DNA of 64,000 bases. It comes from Streptomyces sp. CB01373. GTDB taxonomy: Bacteria; Actinomycetota; Actinomycetes; Streptomycetales; Streptomycetaceae. The notes under the pieces were generated by a model. The model did not search any database, had not been told where the DNA came from, and worked only from the letters and a program-made list of their open reading frames with translations. Positions 43,077-51,652 of this stretch are shown piece by piece (within the stretch, counting starts at the first letter, position 1; every line of letters begins with the position of its first letter). The translations under genes and the position numbers were made by a program. Location of the stretch: contig NZ_NNBK01000014.1 of NCBI RefSeq assembly GCF_002803075.1, positions 62,001 through 126,000 on the forward strand, read 5' to 3'.

Positions 43077-43880
43077 ATGACCGAGGCACCTGAGCCGGGC
43101 GTCCCGAACGGCCGGGCACCCGCCCGGAACAGACCGGGCACACCGTGCCGGGTGAGCCTGATGGTGCACGGAATGGCCGCCGCGCAGGCCTTCTACGGGG
43201 ACCTCTTCGGCTGGGAGTTCCAGCCCGGTCCGAGCCGGTCGGGCCCCTGCGCGCGGGCCCTGCTGAACGGCCACGAGGTGGGCGGCATCGGACAACTGCC
43301 GCCCGGCCGCCGCCTGACCGCGGCGTGGACGCCGTATCTCGCCTCGGACGACGTGGACCTGACGGCGGAAGCGGTACGGCTGTGCGGCGGCACGATCGGG
43401 GTGGGCCCGCTGGACGCGGGCGGCATCGGACGGCTGACGATCGGCTCCGACCCGTGGGGCGCGGTTTTCGGCCTTTTGCGGGCCCGGCCGCATCCGGGTA
43501 CGGAGATCGCCGGGCTGCCCGGCACCCCGGTGTGGCACGAGCTGCTGACCTACGAGAGCGCGGGCGCCGCCACGTTCTACACCAGGCTGTTCGGCTACGA
43601 ACGGAAGCCGGACGGCTCCGCCGACGTCGACCGCGTGACCCTGCACCTCGACGGCCGTCCGGTCGCCGGAGTCCACGGGGTGGGCCGGTCCCTGCCCCCT
43701 GACCGGGGCCCGCACTGGATGACGTACTTCGAGGTCCCCGACACCGACGAGGCGACCGCCCGCCTGGCCGTCCTGGGCGGCCGGGTCCTCACCCCCGCCC
43801 GGGACACCACCCAGGGCCGCGTGGCCACCGTGACGGATCCGGAGGGGGCCCGGTTCGCCCTGATCCGGAGCGCGCGTTGA
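43077..43880 (+). CDS. Two-module VOC/glyoxalase protein
   Basis: 267 residues; ATG 43077 has GGAGAAGG upstream (GTG 43071 also possible). Two repeated VOC units: VSLMVHGMAAAQAFYGDLFG WEF and WHELLTYESAGAATFYTRLF GYE, each ending in a strand with D.WGAVFGL or DPEGARFAL. Similar to actinobacterial hydroxylase-like VOC proteins sometimes called 27 kDa antigen Cfp30B. Substrate unknown. Its promoter would have to lie in or next to the miniature element. Confidence 0.88.
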   Translation: MTEAPEPGVPNGRAPARNRPGTPCRVSLMVHGMAAAQAFYGDLFGWEFQPGPSRSGPCARALLNGHEVGGIGQLPPGRRLTAAWTPYLASDDVDLTAEAVRLCGGTIGVGPLDAGGIGRLTIGSDPWGAVFGLLRARPHPGTEIAGLPGTPVWHELLTYESAGAATFYTRLFGYERKPDGSADVDRVTLHLDGRPVAGVHGVGRSLPPDRGPHWMTYFEVPDTDEATARLAVLGGRVLTPARDTTQGRVATVTDPEGARFALIRSAR

Positions 43881-44022
43881 TGCCCAGCAGGACGGCAAGC
43901 AGTGTTGACGGCTGGTGTCGCTCAGGAGGGTGATATCGGCAGGACAGCCGGTGACAGTGCCGGGGCACCGGCGACGGTGCCGTGAGGCGTGCTGCCGTCC
44001 GGACGCGGGCGCAGGCGCTCGG

Positions 44023-44673
44023 TCAGTCGGCGGTCACGGGCAGGACGTCCGGGGACAGTGCCGCCGCCCGGGCCGAGGCGGCTGTCATGCGGCGGCGGTG
44101 GTGGCGGCGGCACAGGACCTCGTAGCCGATCTCGTCCATGGAACGGGTCACATCGCCGACGAACACCTGGGCGCCCTCGACCACCATGACGCCGCCCACG
44201 GTGCGGGCGTTGTGGGTGGCGCGGGCGCCGCACCAGCACAGGGCCTCGACCTGGAGTACCTCGACGCGGTCGGCCAGTTCGACCAGGCGTTGGGAGCCGG
44301 GGAACAGCTTGGAGCGGAAGTCCGTCGTGATGCCGAAGGCGTAGACGTCCATCTCCAGGTCGTCGACCACGCGTGCGAGCTGGTCGATCTGCTCGGGCGC
44401 GAGAAACTGCGCCTCGTCCGCGATCACGTAGTCGGCGCGGCGGCCCTGCGAGAGGTGGTCGACGATGTACGCGTACAGGTCCACGCCGTCCTCGACCTCC
44501 ACCGCGTCCGTCACAAGGCCGAGGCGTGAGGACAGCTTGCCCTCGCCGGCCCGGTCGTCACGGGTGAAGATCATGCCCACAAGGCCGCGCGCGGAGCGGT
44601 TGTGCTCGATCTGGAGAGCCAGTGTCGACTTCCCGCAGTCCATGGTTCCGGAGAAGAACACCAGCTCTGGCAT
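44023..44673 (-). CDS. tdk: Thymidine kinase
   Basis: 216 residues from ATG 44673. P-loop FFSGTMDCGKSTLALQ; catalytic Asp-Glu-Ala-Gln in YVIADEAQFLAPEQ; structural zinc site CWCGARATHNAR with a later LCRRHH; lasso VGGVMVVEGAQVFVGDV. Type II TK that phosphorylates thymidine to dTMP for salvage. Confidence 0.95.
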   Translation of the reverse strand: MPELVFFSGTMDCGKSTLALQIEHNRSARGLVGMIFTRDDRAGEGKLSSRLGLVTDAVEVEDGVDLYAYIVDHLSQGRRADYVIADEAQFLAPEQIDQLARVVDDLEMDVYAFGITTDFRSKLFPGSQRLVELADRVEVLQVEALCWCGARATHNARTVGGVMVVEGAQVFVGDVTRSMDEIGYEVLCRRHHRRRMTAASARAAALSPDVLPVTAD

Positions 44674-44740
44674 GAGCAGTTGGGCACCTTTCGGCGAGTG
44701 TGGAGGACGGTGGTGTACAGCGAGTGGGGGGGAAGGGGCC

Positions 44741-45949
44741 TCAGGAGCGTACTTCCAGCAGGGGGACCAGCTGCTCGGCAGGGGTCATCGAACCGTGGTT
44801 GCCGACCATCAGCGACTCCTTCGGCTCCTGCTCGGAGGCGATGAGCAGGACGTCGTCGTGGGCGGCGGCGATCACGTCGCCGATCCGCGCGTACACCCGC
44901 TCGTCGACGCGCGGCCCGAACCAGCTCGCCGCGATCGCCTCGTCCCGGGAGGCGACCCAGAACTGCTCGCCGAGCACCTCGCGCCAGCAGGTGAGCACGT
45001 CGCCCTCGGCGCCCGGCACCGCGTACACGTGCCGTGCGCGTCCCTCGCCGCCGAGCAGGGCGACGCCCGCGCGCAGCTCCCAGTCCTCGTCGAAGTCGAT
45101 GCGGTGCCGCTCGTCGAACGGGATGTCGACCATGCCGTGGTCGGCGGTGACGTAGAGCGCGCTGCGCGGCGGGAGCTGCTCGGCCAGGCGCTGGACCAGC
45201 CGGTCGACGTGCATGAGCTGTCCGCGCCAGGTGTCGGAGTCGACGCCGTAGCGGTGACCGGCGCCGTCGAGTTCCGAGTAGTACGTGTAGACGAGGGCCC
45301 GGTCGGCGGCGGCGAGCTGCTCGGCCGCGACGTCCATGCGCTCCTCGCCGGTCAGCCGTCCCAGGAACGTGCCGCCGCTGAGCGCGACCTTGGTCAGCGG
45401 GGTGTTCTGGAAGGTCGGGGAGGACACCTGGGCGGCGTGCACACCCGCCTGCTGGGCGAGCTGGAAGACCGTGGGGTGGGGCTGCCAGGCGCGCGGATCG
45501 GAGTACGGCTGCCAGCGGAGCTGGTTCATCAGCTCGCCGGTGGCCGGGTTGCGCACGGTGTAGCCGGGCAGGCCGTGCGCGCCCGGGGGCAGGCCGGTGC
45601 CGACGGAGGCGAGCGAGGTCGCCGTGGTCGCCGGGTACCCGGCGGTGATCGGGCGGCCGGTGCCGCCGCGCGAGCTGCCGAGCAGGGAGTTCAGGTAGGG
45701 CGCGTCCAAGGGGTGCGCCTTCAGCTGCTCCCAGCCGAGGCCGTCGATCAGGAAGACACAGGCGCGGTCGACGGGGGCCAGCTCGTCGATCGCGGCCGTC
45801 ATCCGCGGGACGCCCATGCCGGCGGCCAGCGTGGGCAGCAGGTCGGCGAGCGAGCCGGTGCCGTACGCGGGGGCGGGTGCGGACTCGACGGCCAGCGGCT
45901 CGGGGTGGTCCCAGGCGGTGGCGTCGTCGGGGAAGAAGGGGCGGGTCAT
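44741..45949 (-). CDS. Alkaline-phosphatase-superfamily nucleotide pyrophosphatase/phosphodiesterase
   Basis: 402 residues from ATG 45949. Metal and nucleophile region CVFLIDGLGWEQLKAH and YPATTATSLASVGTG (nucleophile Thr); later metal sites YYSELDGAGHRYG, VTADHGMVDI and VGNHGSMTPAE. No signal peptide, so cytoplasmic. The start overlaps the stop of the DUF5998 gene by one base. Substrate unknown. Confidence 0.9.
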   Translation of the reverse strand: MTRPFFPDDATAWDHPEPLAVESAPAPAYGTGSLADLLPTLAAGMGVPRMTAAIDELAPVDRACVFLIDGLGWEQLKAHPLDAPYLNSLLGSSRGGTGRPITAGYPATTATSLASVGTGLPPGAHGLPGYTVRNPATGELMNQLRWQPYSDPRAWQPHPTVFQLAQQAGVHAAQVSSPTFQNTPLTKVALSGGTFLGRLTGEERMDVAAEQLAAADRALVYTYYSELDGAGHRYGVDSDTWRGQLMHVDRLVQRLAEQLPPRSALYVTADHGMVDIPFDERHRIDFDEDWELRAGVALLGGEGRARHVYAVPGAEGDVLTCWREVLGEQFWVASRDEAIAASWFGPRVDERVYARIGDVIAAAHDDVLLIASEQEPKESLMVGNHGSMTPAEQLVPLLEVRS

Positions 45950-46536
45950 CAGCGGGTCGGGTCCGCGGTGGCCTCGGAGATGGCCTGGGCGAAGGCGAGG
46001 GCCTGCCGGACCGTCTCGGGGCCGTCGCCGGCCTCGCTGACGCGCAGGCTGAGGTCGTCCGCCGTCGAGTTGCCCGTGTAGCCGTGGTCGGCCTCGCAGT
46101 TGGGGTCGCCGCAGGCGGCGGGCTCCAGGTCGATCCGGGACACGGCGCCCCAGCCGATGGTCAGCACGACCTCGCGCGGCAGCGTGCCCGGCGTGTACTG
46201 CTCGGGGTTGGCGACCACGCGGCTGACCACGACCGACGAGATCCGGTCGAGCTTGACCGACTCCGTGGACGTGGTGGCGTACGGCGTCGGGGAGGTGCTG
46301 TCGGCGGCCTGCTCGTCGGTGTGGCTGACGATGAAGCGGTTGCCGGTGAGGACGAGCACCGTCACGTGCCGCCGCACCTCGTTCTGGTCGAACGTGGTCT
46401 CCTGGTGGACCAGGTACGACCGGATGGGCTCCCCGCCCACGGCGGCCTCCACCGCCTCGGCCACGAGAGCCGGGTAGTAGCCGCTGCGTTCGATCGCCGA
46501 ACGCAGCCCCTGGGTCGTCGTACTGGTCTTGGCCAT
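45949..46536 (-). CDS. DUF5998 protein
   Basis: 195 residues from ATG 46536 (MAKTSTTTQGLRSAIERSGY). Conserved strands HVTVLVLTGNRFIVSHTDEQ, VVVSRVVANPEQYTPGT and the CGDPNCEADHGYTGN loop with two cysteines and a His. Actinobacterial family of unknown function, always next to the phosphodiesterase gene in my recollection. Coupled to it (TGATG). Confidence 0.88.
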   Translation of the reverse strand: MAKTSTTTQGLRSAIERSGYYPALVAEAVEAAVGGEPIRSYLVHQETTFDQNEVRRHVTVLVLTGNRFIVSHTDEQAADSTSPTPYATTSTESVKLDRISSVVVSRVVANPEQYTPGTLPREVVLTIGWGAVSRIDLEPAACGDPNCEADHGYTGNSTADDLSLRVSEAGDGPETVRQALAFAQAISEATADPTR

Positions 46537-46597
46537 GCCGTCCATCCTACGGGGGCGCACTGACTGCGAGGCACCGCCGCGGAGCGAGGAGTCCCGG

Positions 46598-49500
46598 TCA
46601 GTACACCGGGAGCGTGCGCGGGCCGAGGTCGTCGCGGGCGGGCGGGGGTGCCAGGCGCACGGAGGCGTCGAGGACGGTCAGCCCGCGCGGGGCGACGACG
46701 ACCGGTTCCAGGGTGACTGCGACGACCTCCGGGTGGTCGTGGACCAGCCGTGACACGCGCAGCAGCAGCTCCTGCAGGGCGGGTGTGTCGACGGGGGCGG
46801 AGCCGCGCCAGCCGAACAGCAGGGGCGCCGTGCGGATGGAGCGGATCAGGGAGGTGGCCTCGCGGTCGGTGACCGGGATAAGCCGGTGCGCCATGTCGCC
46901 GAGCAGTTGGGAGGCGACGCCGGCGAGCCCGAAGGAGAGCACGGCGCCGGCCGCCGGGTCGATGACCGCGCGCACGACGGTGTCGACGCCTCGGGGCGCC
47001 ATCGCCTGCACCACCGGCCGCACCTCCTCGGGCTTGCCGAAGAGGTCGGTCAACTCGGCGTAGGACCAGCGGAGTTGCTCCTCGTCGGTGAGATCGAGGC
47101 GTACGCCGCCGAGGTCGGCGCGGTGCCGCAGGTGGGGGGCGGTGGCCTTCAGGGCGACGGGGTAGCCGAGGGTGCGGGCGGCTTCGGCGGCGTCGTCGGG
47201 GGTGGGCGCGGGCAGGGCCCGGCGCACGTGGATGCCGTACCGGCCGAGCAGCTCGCAGGTCTTCTCCGTGCCGAGCGTGAGGCCCTGCCCGCGCTCCAGG
47301 AGCCCGCCGATGAACGCGGCGGCGCCCTTCTCGTCGATGTCCTCGTACTCCGGCACCCTGCCGGGCTCCGCCGCCTCCCGCCGCCACTGCCCGTACCGGA
47401 CCGCTTCGGCGAGCGCCCGTACGGCGCGCTCGGCGGCGGGGTAGGCGGTGATCAGTCGCGACCCGGCGGGGACCGGCTCGGCCCTCGCACCGGCCGACGC
47501 CACGGTCCCAGGGCCCGTGCCCCCGGCCTCTTCGGGCGCGTGGGGGGCCGGTGGCCGGGGGCCGGAACCGGGCCGCGCGCCCGCGCCGGGAGTTCGGTCC
47601 GGACCCGACACGGCCTTCGGGCCGGTGCCGGTCTCGGGGTTCGGGTCGGCGGACGAAAAGGCCGGGGCGGGCCGATGGCCCGCCGCCCCCGGCCGGAGGC
47701 CCTGGCCGACGTGCGGTGCCACGCCGGGCTCGGGGCCCGAGTCGGCCCGGGACGCCCCGCCCGACCGAGGCTCCGCGCCCGCCGGGAAGGCCGCACCCGA
47801 CTGAGGGCCCGAGTCGGCCGGGGACGCCCCGCCCGGCTGAGGCTCCGCGCCCGCCGGGGAGGCCGCGCCCGCCTGGTGAACCGGACCCGAGGGAGACGCC
47901 CCGCCCGCCGGGCGGTCCGGGCCCCCCGGGGAAGCCGGGGCCGACCCGGGTGCCGTGGACGGCGGCAGCAGCGGGGTCGCCGGTGGCTGGGGGCCCGGGC
48001 CGGGGGGCGGGGCCGTGCTCGTGGCGGCGGAGAGGGCTTCCGCCAGGTCGCCGAACTCGACGTGGACCACCAGGACCGGCTTGCCGGGGACCTCCTGGGC
48101 GGCCGAGCGCAGCGCCTCGGCCAGGGCCGTGTCCGCGGCGGCCCCTTCCCCCACCGCCGGTATCAGCGTGACGACCACCGCGTCGGTGGTCTCGTCGGTG
48201 AGCGCCCGGGACAGCGCGGCCCGGAAGTCCTCCGCCGAGGCCGCCGTCGTCAGGTCGCGCGGAGGCTGGGGGCGCAGGCCCTCCGCGAGACAGCGGTCGT
48301 AGGTCAGCACGCCCAGCGACTCGGAGTTGCCGAGGATCGCCACCCGCGGTCCCGGCGGCAGTGGCTGCCGGGCGAGCAGCAGGCCGGTGTCGACCAGTTC
48401 GGTGATGGTGTCGACCCGGATCACGCCGGCCTGCCGCAGCAGCGCGGACACCGTCGCGTGCGGCAGCCGCGTCGCCCGTACCGCGTGCCCCTGCGGGGCG
48501 GAGCCCGCGCTCTGCACCACGACCAGCGGCTTCACCGCCGCCGTACGCCGGGCCAGGCGGGTGAACTTGCGCGGGTTGCCGATGGACTCCAGGTACATCA
48601 GGGCGACGTCGGTGTCGGGGTCGTCGTACCAGAACTGCATGACGTCGTTGCCTGAGACGTCCGCCCTGTTGCCGGCCGACACGAAGGTCGACACTCCCGT
48701 GACCCCGGTGACCCCGCCGCCGCGCCGGTGCAGCCGGGACAGCAGCGCGATGCCGATGGCCCCTGACTGGGCGAAAAGACCGATGCGGCCGGGCCGGGGC
48801 AGCTCGGGGGCGAGGGAGGCGTTGAGCCGGACGTCCGGCGAGGTGTTGATGATGCCGAAGGTGTTGGGCCCGATGATCCGCATGCCGTACGAGCGCGCCT
48901 GCCGCACGAGCGCGCGCTGCCGCTCGCGTCCCTCGGGGCCGCTCTCCGCGTAGCCCGCGGAGATCACGACGAGCCCCTGCACCCCGTGCTCCCCGCACTC
49001 GGCGACGGCGTCCGGGACGTGCTCGGCCGGCACGGCGACGACGGCGAGGTCCACGGGACCGTCGATGTCGCGCACCGAGCGGTGGGCGGGCACCCCGTCG
49101 ATCTCCCGGCAGTCCTCGCCGAAGGCCCGGTTCACGGCGTGGAGCCGCCCCGTGAACCCGGCGTCGCGGATGTTGTCGAGGATGCCGCGGCCCACGCCGC
49201 CGCGCGTGCGGCCCACTCCGACGACGGCGACCGAGCCGGGCACGAGCAGCCGCCGTACCGACCGCGCCTCGGCCCGCTGCTCCCGTGCGTGCTGCACGGC
49301 CAGCGAGCGGTCGGTCGGCTCGATGCCGAACTCCAGGTGTACGACGCCGTCCTCGAAACTGCGCTTCTGGGTGTACCCGGCGTCCGTGAACACCTTGATC
49401 ATCTTGGTGTTGGCCGGCAGCACCTCGGCGGTGAAGCGGCGGATGCCGCGCTCCCGGGCGACGGCCGCGATGTGCTCCAGGAGCGCGGAGGCGACGCCCC

Positions 49501-49873
49501 GGCCCTGGTGGGCGTCCTGTACGAGGAAGGCGACCTCGGCCTCGTCGGAGGGCGCCGAGGCGGGCATGCCGTCCGCGTCGATGCGGTCGTAGCGTACGGT
49601 GGCGATGAACTCGCCGCCGACCGTGGCCGCGAGTCCCACCCGATCCACGAAGTCGTGGTGCGTGAAGCGGTGGACGTCCTTCGCGGAGAGCCGCGGGTAG
49701 GGCGCGAAGAAGCGGTAGTACTTGGACTCGTCCGACACCTGCTCGTAGAAGCTGACCAGCCGGCCGGCGTCGTCGGCGGTGATGGGGCGGATCCGTGCGG
49801 TGCCGCCGTCGCGCAGTACCACGTCGGCCTCCCAGTGGGCGGGGTACTCGTGCCGGTCCGGCGAGGTCTGCAT
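46598..49873 (-). CDS. Bifunctional GNAT acetyltransferase / NDP-forming acyl-CoA synthetase-like protein (Pat type)
   Basis: 1091 residues from ATG 49873. GNAT domain at about 15-175 (AEVAFLVQDAHQGRGVASALLEH region with the acetyl-CoA loop). CoA-binding Rossmann domain from about 200 (VAVVGVGRTRGGVGRGIL) and succinyl-CoA-ligase-like domains (IIGPNTFGIINTSP, IGLFAQSGAIGIAL). A C-terminal ATP-grasp domain (ELLGRYGIHVRRALPA, GYPVALKATAPHLRHRAD). The ligase His is replaced in this class, so the synthetase part is a sensor while GNAT acetylates lysines, for example of acetyl-CoA synthetase. A low-complexity linker of about 185 residues (about 618-803) separates the halves and is unusually long. 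Confidence 0.88.
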   Translation of the reverse strand: MQTSPDRHEYPAHWEADVVLRDGGTARIRPITADDAGRLVSFYEQVSDESKYYRFFAPYPRLSAKDVHRFTHHDFVDRVGLAATVGGEFIATVRYDRIDADGMPASAPSDEAEVAFLVQDAHQGRGVASALLEHIAAVARERGIRRFTAEVLPANTKMIKVFTDAGYTQKRSFEDGVVHLEFGIEPTDRSLAVQHAREQRAEARSVRRLLVPGSVAVVGVGRTRGGVGRGILDNIRDAGFTGRLHAVNRAFGEDCREIDGVPAHRSVRDIDGPVDLAVVAVPAEHVPDAVAECGEHGVQGLVVISAGYAESGPEGRERQRALVRQARSYGMRIIGPNTFGIINTSPDVRLNASLAPELPRPGRIGLFAQSGAIGIALLSRLHRRGGGVTGVTGVSTFVSAGNRADVSGNDVMQFWYDDPDTDVALMYLESIGNPRKFTRLARRTAAVKPLVVVQSAGSAPQGHAVRATRLPHATVSALLRQAGVIRVDTITELVDTGLLLARQPLPPGPRVAILGNSESLGVLTYDRCLAEGLRPQPPRDLTTAASAEDFRAALSRALTDETTDAVVVTLIPAVGEGAAADTALAEALRSAAQEVPGKPVLVVHVEFGDLAEALSAATSTAPPPGPGPQPPATPLLPPSTAPGSAPASPGGPDRPAGGASPSGPVHQAGAASPAGAEPQPGGASPADSGPQSGAAFPAGAEPRSGGASRADSGPEPGVAPHVGQGLRPGAAGHRPAPAFSSADPNPETGTGPKAVSGPDRTPGAGARPGSGPRPPAPHAPEEAGGTGPGTVASAGARAEPVPAGSRLITAYPAAERAVRALAEAVRYGQWRREAAEPGRVPEYEDIDEKGAAAFIGGLLERGQGLTLGTEKTCELLGRYGIHVRRALPAPTPDDAAEAARTLGYPVALKATAPHLRHRADLGGVRLDLTDEEQLRWSYAELTDLFGKPEEVRPVVQAMAPRGVDTVVRAVIDPAAGAVLSFGLAGVASQLLGDMAHRLIPVTDREATSLIRSIRTAPLLFGWRGSAPVDTPALQELLLRVSRLVHDHPEVVAVTLEPVVVAPRGLTVLDASVRLAPPPARDDLGPRTLPVY
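47734..47877. repeat. Two 72-bp tandem repeats inside the Pat linker
   Basis: Copies 47734-47805 and 47806-47877 differ at only a few positions. 72 is a multiple of three, so expansion keeps the frame and adds 24 residues (SPADSGPQSGAAFPAGAEP type) per unit. Confidence 0.8.
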
Positions 49874-50049
49874 GGGGCCCAGCGTACGGCTCGCGTCCCA
49901 CAGCGGCGCGAGGCAGTCTGTGGAGGACACACGTCGGACCGAGGCCGCGGTCCGACGCCACCCGGAGCGGCGCACACGCCCGCTCCGTGCTCGCACCACG
50001 TGTGGAAAACTGGTCTAGACAACCCTGATCACCTGAAGGGCAGCAACAC

Positions 50050-50331
50050 ATGGCTGAGCGCCGCGTCAACGTCGGCTGGGCCGAGGGTCTCCACGCCCGC
50101 CCCGCTTCCATCTTCGTCCGGGCCGCCACGGCCGCAGGCATCCCGGTGACGATCGCCAAGGCCGACGGGACGCCCGTCAACGCGGCCTCCATGCTGGCCG
50201 TGCTCGGCCTCGGCGCCGAGGGCGGCGAGGAGGTCGTCCTGGCCTCCGACGCCGACGGCGCGGACGCCGCGCTCGACCGGCTGGCCAAGCTGGTCGCCGA
50301 GGGGCTCGAGGAGCTTCCCGAGACGGTCTGA
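50050..50331 (+). CDS. ptsH: HPr phosphocarrier protein
   Basis: 93 residues from ATG 50050. Active-site histidine in GLHARPAS near residue 16. The regulatory serine region reads NAASMLAVLGLGA. Accepts phosphate from enzyme I and passes it to sugar-specific EII proteins of the PTS. Followed by a terminator. Confidence 0.95.
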   Translation: MAERRVNVGWAEGLHARPASIFVRAATAAGIPVTIAKADGTPVNAASMLAVLGLGAEGGEEVVLASDADGADAALDRLAKLVAEGLEELPETV

Positions 50332-50353
50332 CCGGCAGGAACGGTCCTGCGCC

Positions 50354-50387
50354 GAAGCCGTGCCGCCCGGACGGGTGGCACGGCTTC
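50354..50387 (+). terminator. Terminator after ptsH
   Basis: GAAGCCGTGCC paired with GGCACGGCTTC, 23 bases past the stop. Confidence 0.8.
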
Positions 50388-50430
50388 CGTGTGCCCGGTC
50401 GGCCGCCGGAAGACCGCCGGGGTACGCCGG

Positions 50431-50456
50431 AGGCCCCGGCTCGGGAGCCGGGGCCT
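50431..50456 (-). terminator. Terminator after the M23 peptidase gene
   Basis: AGGCCCCGGCT paired with AGCCGGGGCCT around CGGG, 33 bases beyond the stop at 50489. Confidence 0.8.
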
Positions 50457-50488
50457 CGGGAGTGACGGACGGTACGCCGGGCGGCGGG

Positions 50489-51244
50489 TCAGACGTTGAC
50501 GCCGTGCTTGCGGAGGTAGGCCACGGGGTCGACGTCGGAGCCGTAGTCCGGGGTCGTACGGGCCTCGAAGTGCAGGTGCGGTCCGGTGACGTTGCCGGTC
50601 GCGCCGGACAGGCCGATCTGCTGACCGGGGATCACCTGCTGGCCCACCGAGACCTGGATGGACGACAGGTGGCCGTACTGGGTGTACATGCCGTCGGCCA
50701 TCCTGATCACGACCTGGTTCCCGTACGCCCCGCCCCAGCCGGCGTCGACGACGGTGCCGCTGCCGACCGCGTGGACGCTGGTGCCGCTCGCGGCGTGGAA
50801 GTCGACGCCGGTGTGGGTGCCGGAGGACCACAGGGAGCCGCCGCTCCGGTAGCCGGTCGACACGTAGGAGTCGAAGATCGGCGTGACGAAGGCGTTGAGG
50901 CGCTCGCGCTCGGCCTCGCGGGCGGCGCGCGCCTTGGCCTCGCGCTCCTTCACCGCCTGCTCGGCGGCCTTCTTGCGCGCGGCCTTCTCGGCCTCCTTGC
51001 GCGCGGCGGCCCGGTGCTGGGCGACAGCCTGGGCGTCGATCTTCTCGGCGACGCTGTCGCCGAGGGTGACGACCGGGGTGAGGCCGGTGTCCTCGGGGGC
51101 GGCAGCCTCCGCCGCGAGGGCCGGGGCGGCGAGGGTGCCGATGGCACCGGTGGTGGCCAGGGCCGCGACGCCCGCAGCGCGGGCGGTGGTGCGGTGCATC
51201 CGGCTCGGCCGTCGGTGCTTCCCGGCGGCGCGGGTGAACGCCAT
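50489..51244 (-). CDS. Secreted M23 (LytM) peptidoglycan endopeptidase
   Basis: 251 residues from ATG 51244. Basic N-terminus then a signal peptide (AAGVAALATTGAIGTLAAPALA, cleavage after ALA). A coiled-coil stretch rich in Ala/Lys/Glu (residues about 70-115). The M23 domain has zinc ligands in HTGVDFHA and HLHFE, with GGAYGNQVVIRMADG between. Cleaves cell-wall cross-links. A c-di-AMP riboswitch sits in the leader, as for other actinobacterial cell-wall hydrolases, so expression should fall when c-di-AMP is high. Confidence 0.93.
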   Translation of the reverse strand: MAFTRAAGKHRRPSRMHRTTARAAGVAALATTGAIGTLAAPALAAEAAAPEDTGLTPVVTLGDSVAEKIDAQAVAQHRAAARKEAEKAARKKAAEQAVKEREAKARAAREAERERLNAFVTPIFDSYVSTGYRSGGSLWSSGTHTGVDFHAASGTSVHAVGSGTVVDAGWGGAYGNQVVIRMADGMYTQYGHLSSIQVSVGQQVIPGQQIGLSGATGNVTGPHLHFEARTTPDYGSDVDPVAYLRKHGVNV

Positions 51245-51270
51245 GGAGACGTGGATCCTTTCCTTCCGTG

Positions 51271-51412
51271 TCGCCTACCGGGTTAGCTGACGGGTTCGGA
51301 GCGGGAAGGTCTCCTACGGCCCCCTCGCATCGCGCGCGGGTGTCCGATTCACCCCAGGGACGATGGGTCCCCGGCTCCCCTGGCTCGCGCCGTACGGGGA
51401 CTCGGCGATGAC
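51271..51412 (-). ncRNA. c-di-AMP riboswitch (ydaO/yuaA class)
   Basis: On the minus strand the 5' UTR of the M23 gene contains, in order, CATCGCCGAGTCC, GAGCCGGGGACCC, TGGGGTGAATCGGA, ACCTTCCCGCTCCGAACCCG, TCAGCTAACC and GGTAGGCGAC. These are the ordered conserved blocks of the ydaO/yuaA motif, with the first and last (CGCC.../GGCG) pairing as P1. It ends about 26 bases before the start codon. Such RNAs bind c-di-AMP and switch off expression. Confidence 0.88.
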
Positions 51413-51571
51413 TGTCCGGTGCCGCGGACGCGGCGCACTGCCCGACGAACAGCCGGACCGACGCTAAGCGGGGCCGCTTTCAATTCCCAAACGGATCAGA
51501 AGTTTTGTAGCGCATACCACAGGGCAGACAGGCACTCTCCCCCTCAATTCGGACCACACTCGGACAACACA

Positions 51572-51603
51572 GGGCCCTGGTGACGCTTCGGTCACCAGGG
51601 CCC
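51572..51603 (-). terminator. Terminator of the M16 peptidase operon
   Basis: A 13-bp perfect stem (GGGCCCTGGTGAC) with loop GCTTCG, 50 bases past the stop of the downstream M16 gene. Confidence 0.85.
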
Positions 51604-51652
51604 CACGCGCGTGTGTGCCGGTCGCCGCGCACGGCGGCGACCGGGTGTGCTC

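Noticed and set aside
46362..50831. 1489-residue minus-strand frame over the Pat gene
   Set aside because: Arg/Pro-rich shadow frame crossing ptsH and the promoter; GNAT and ATP-grasp motifs are in a different frame.
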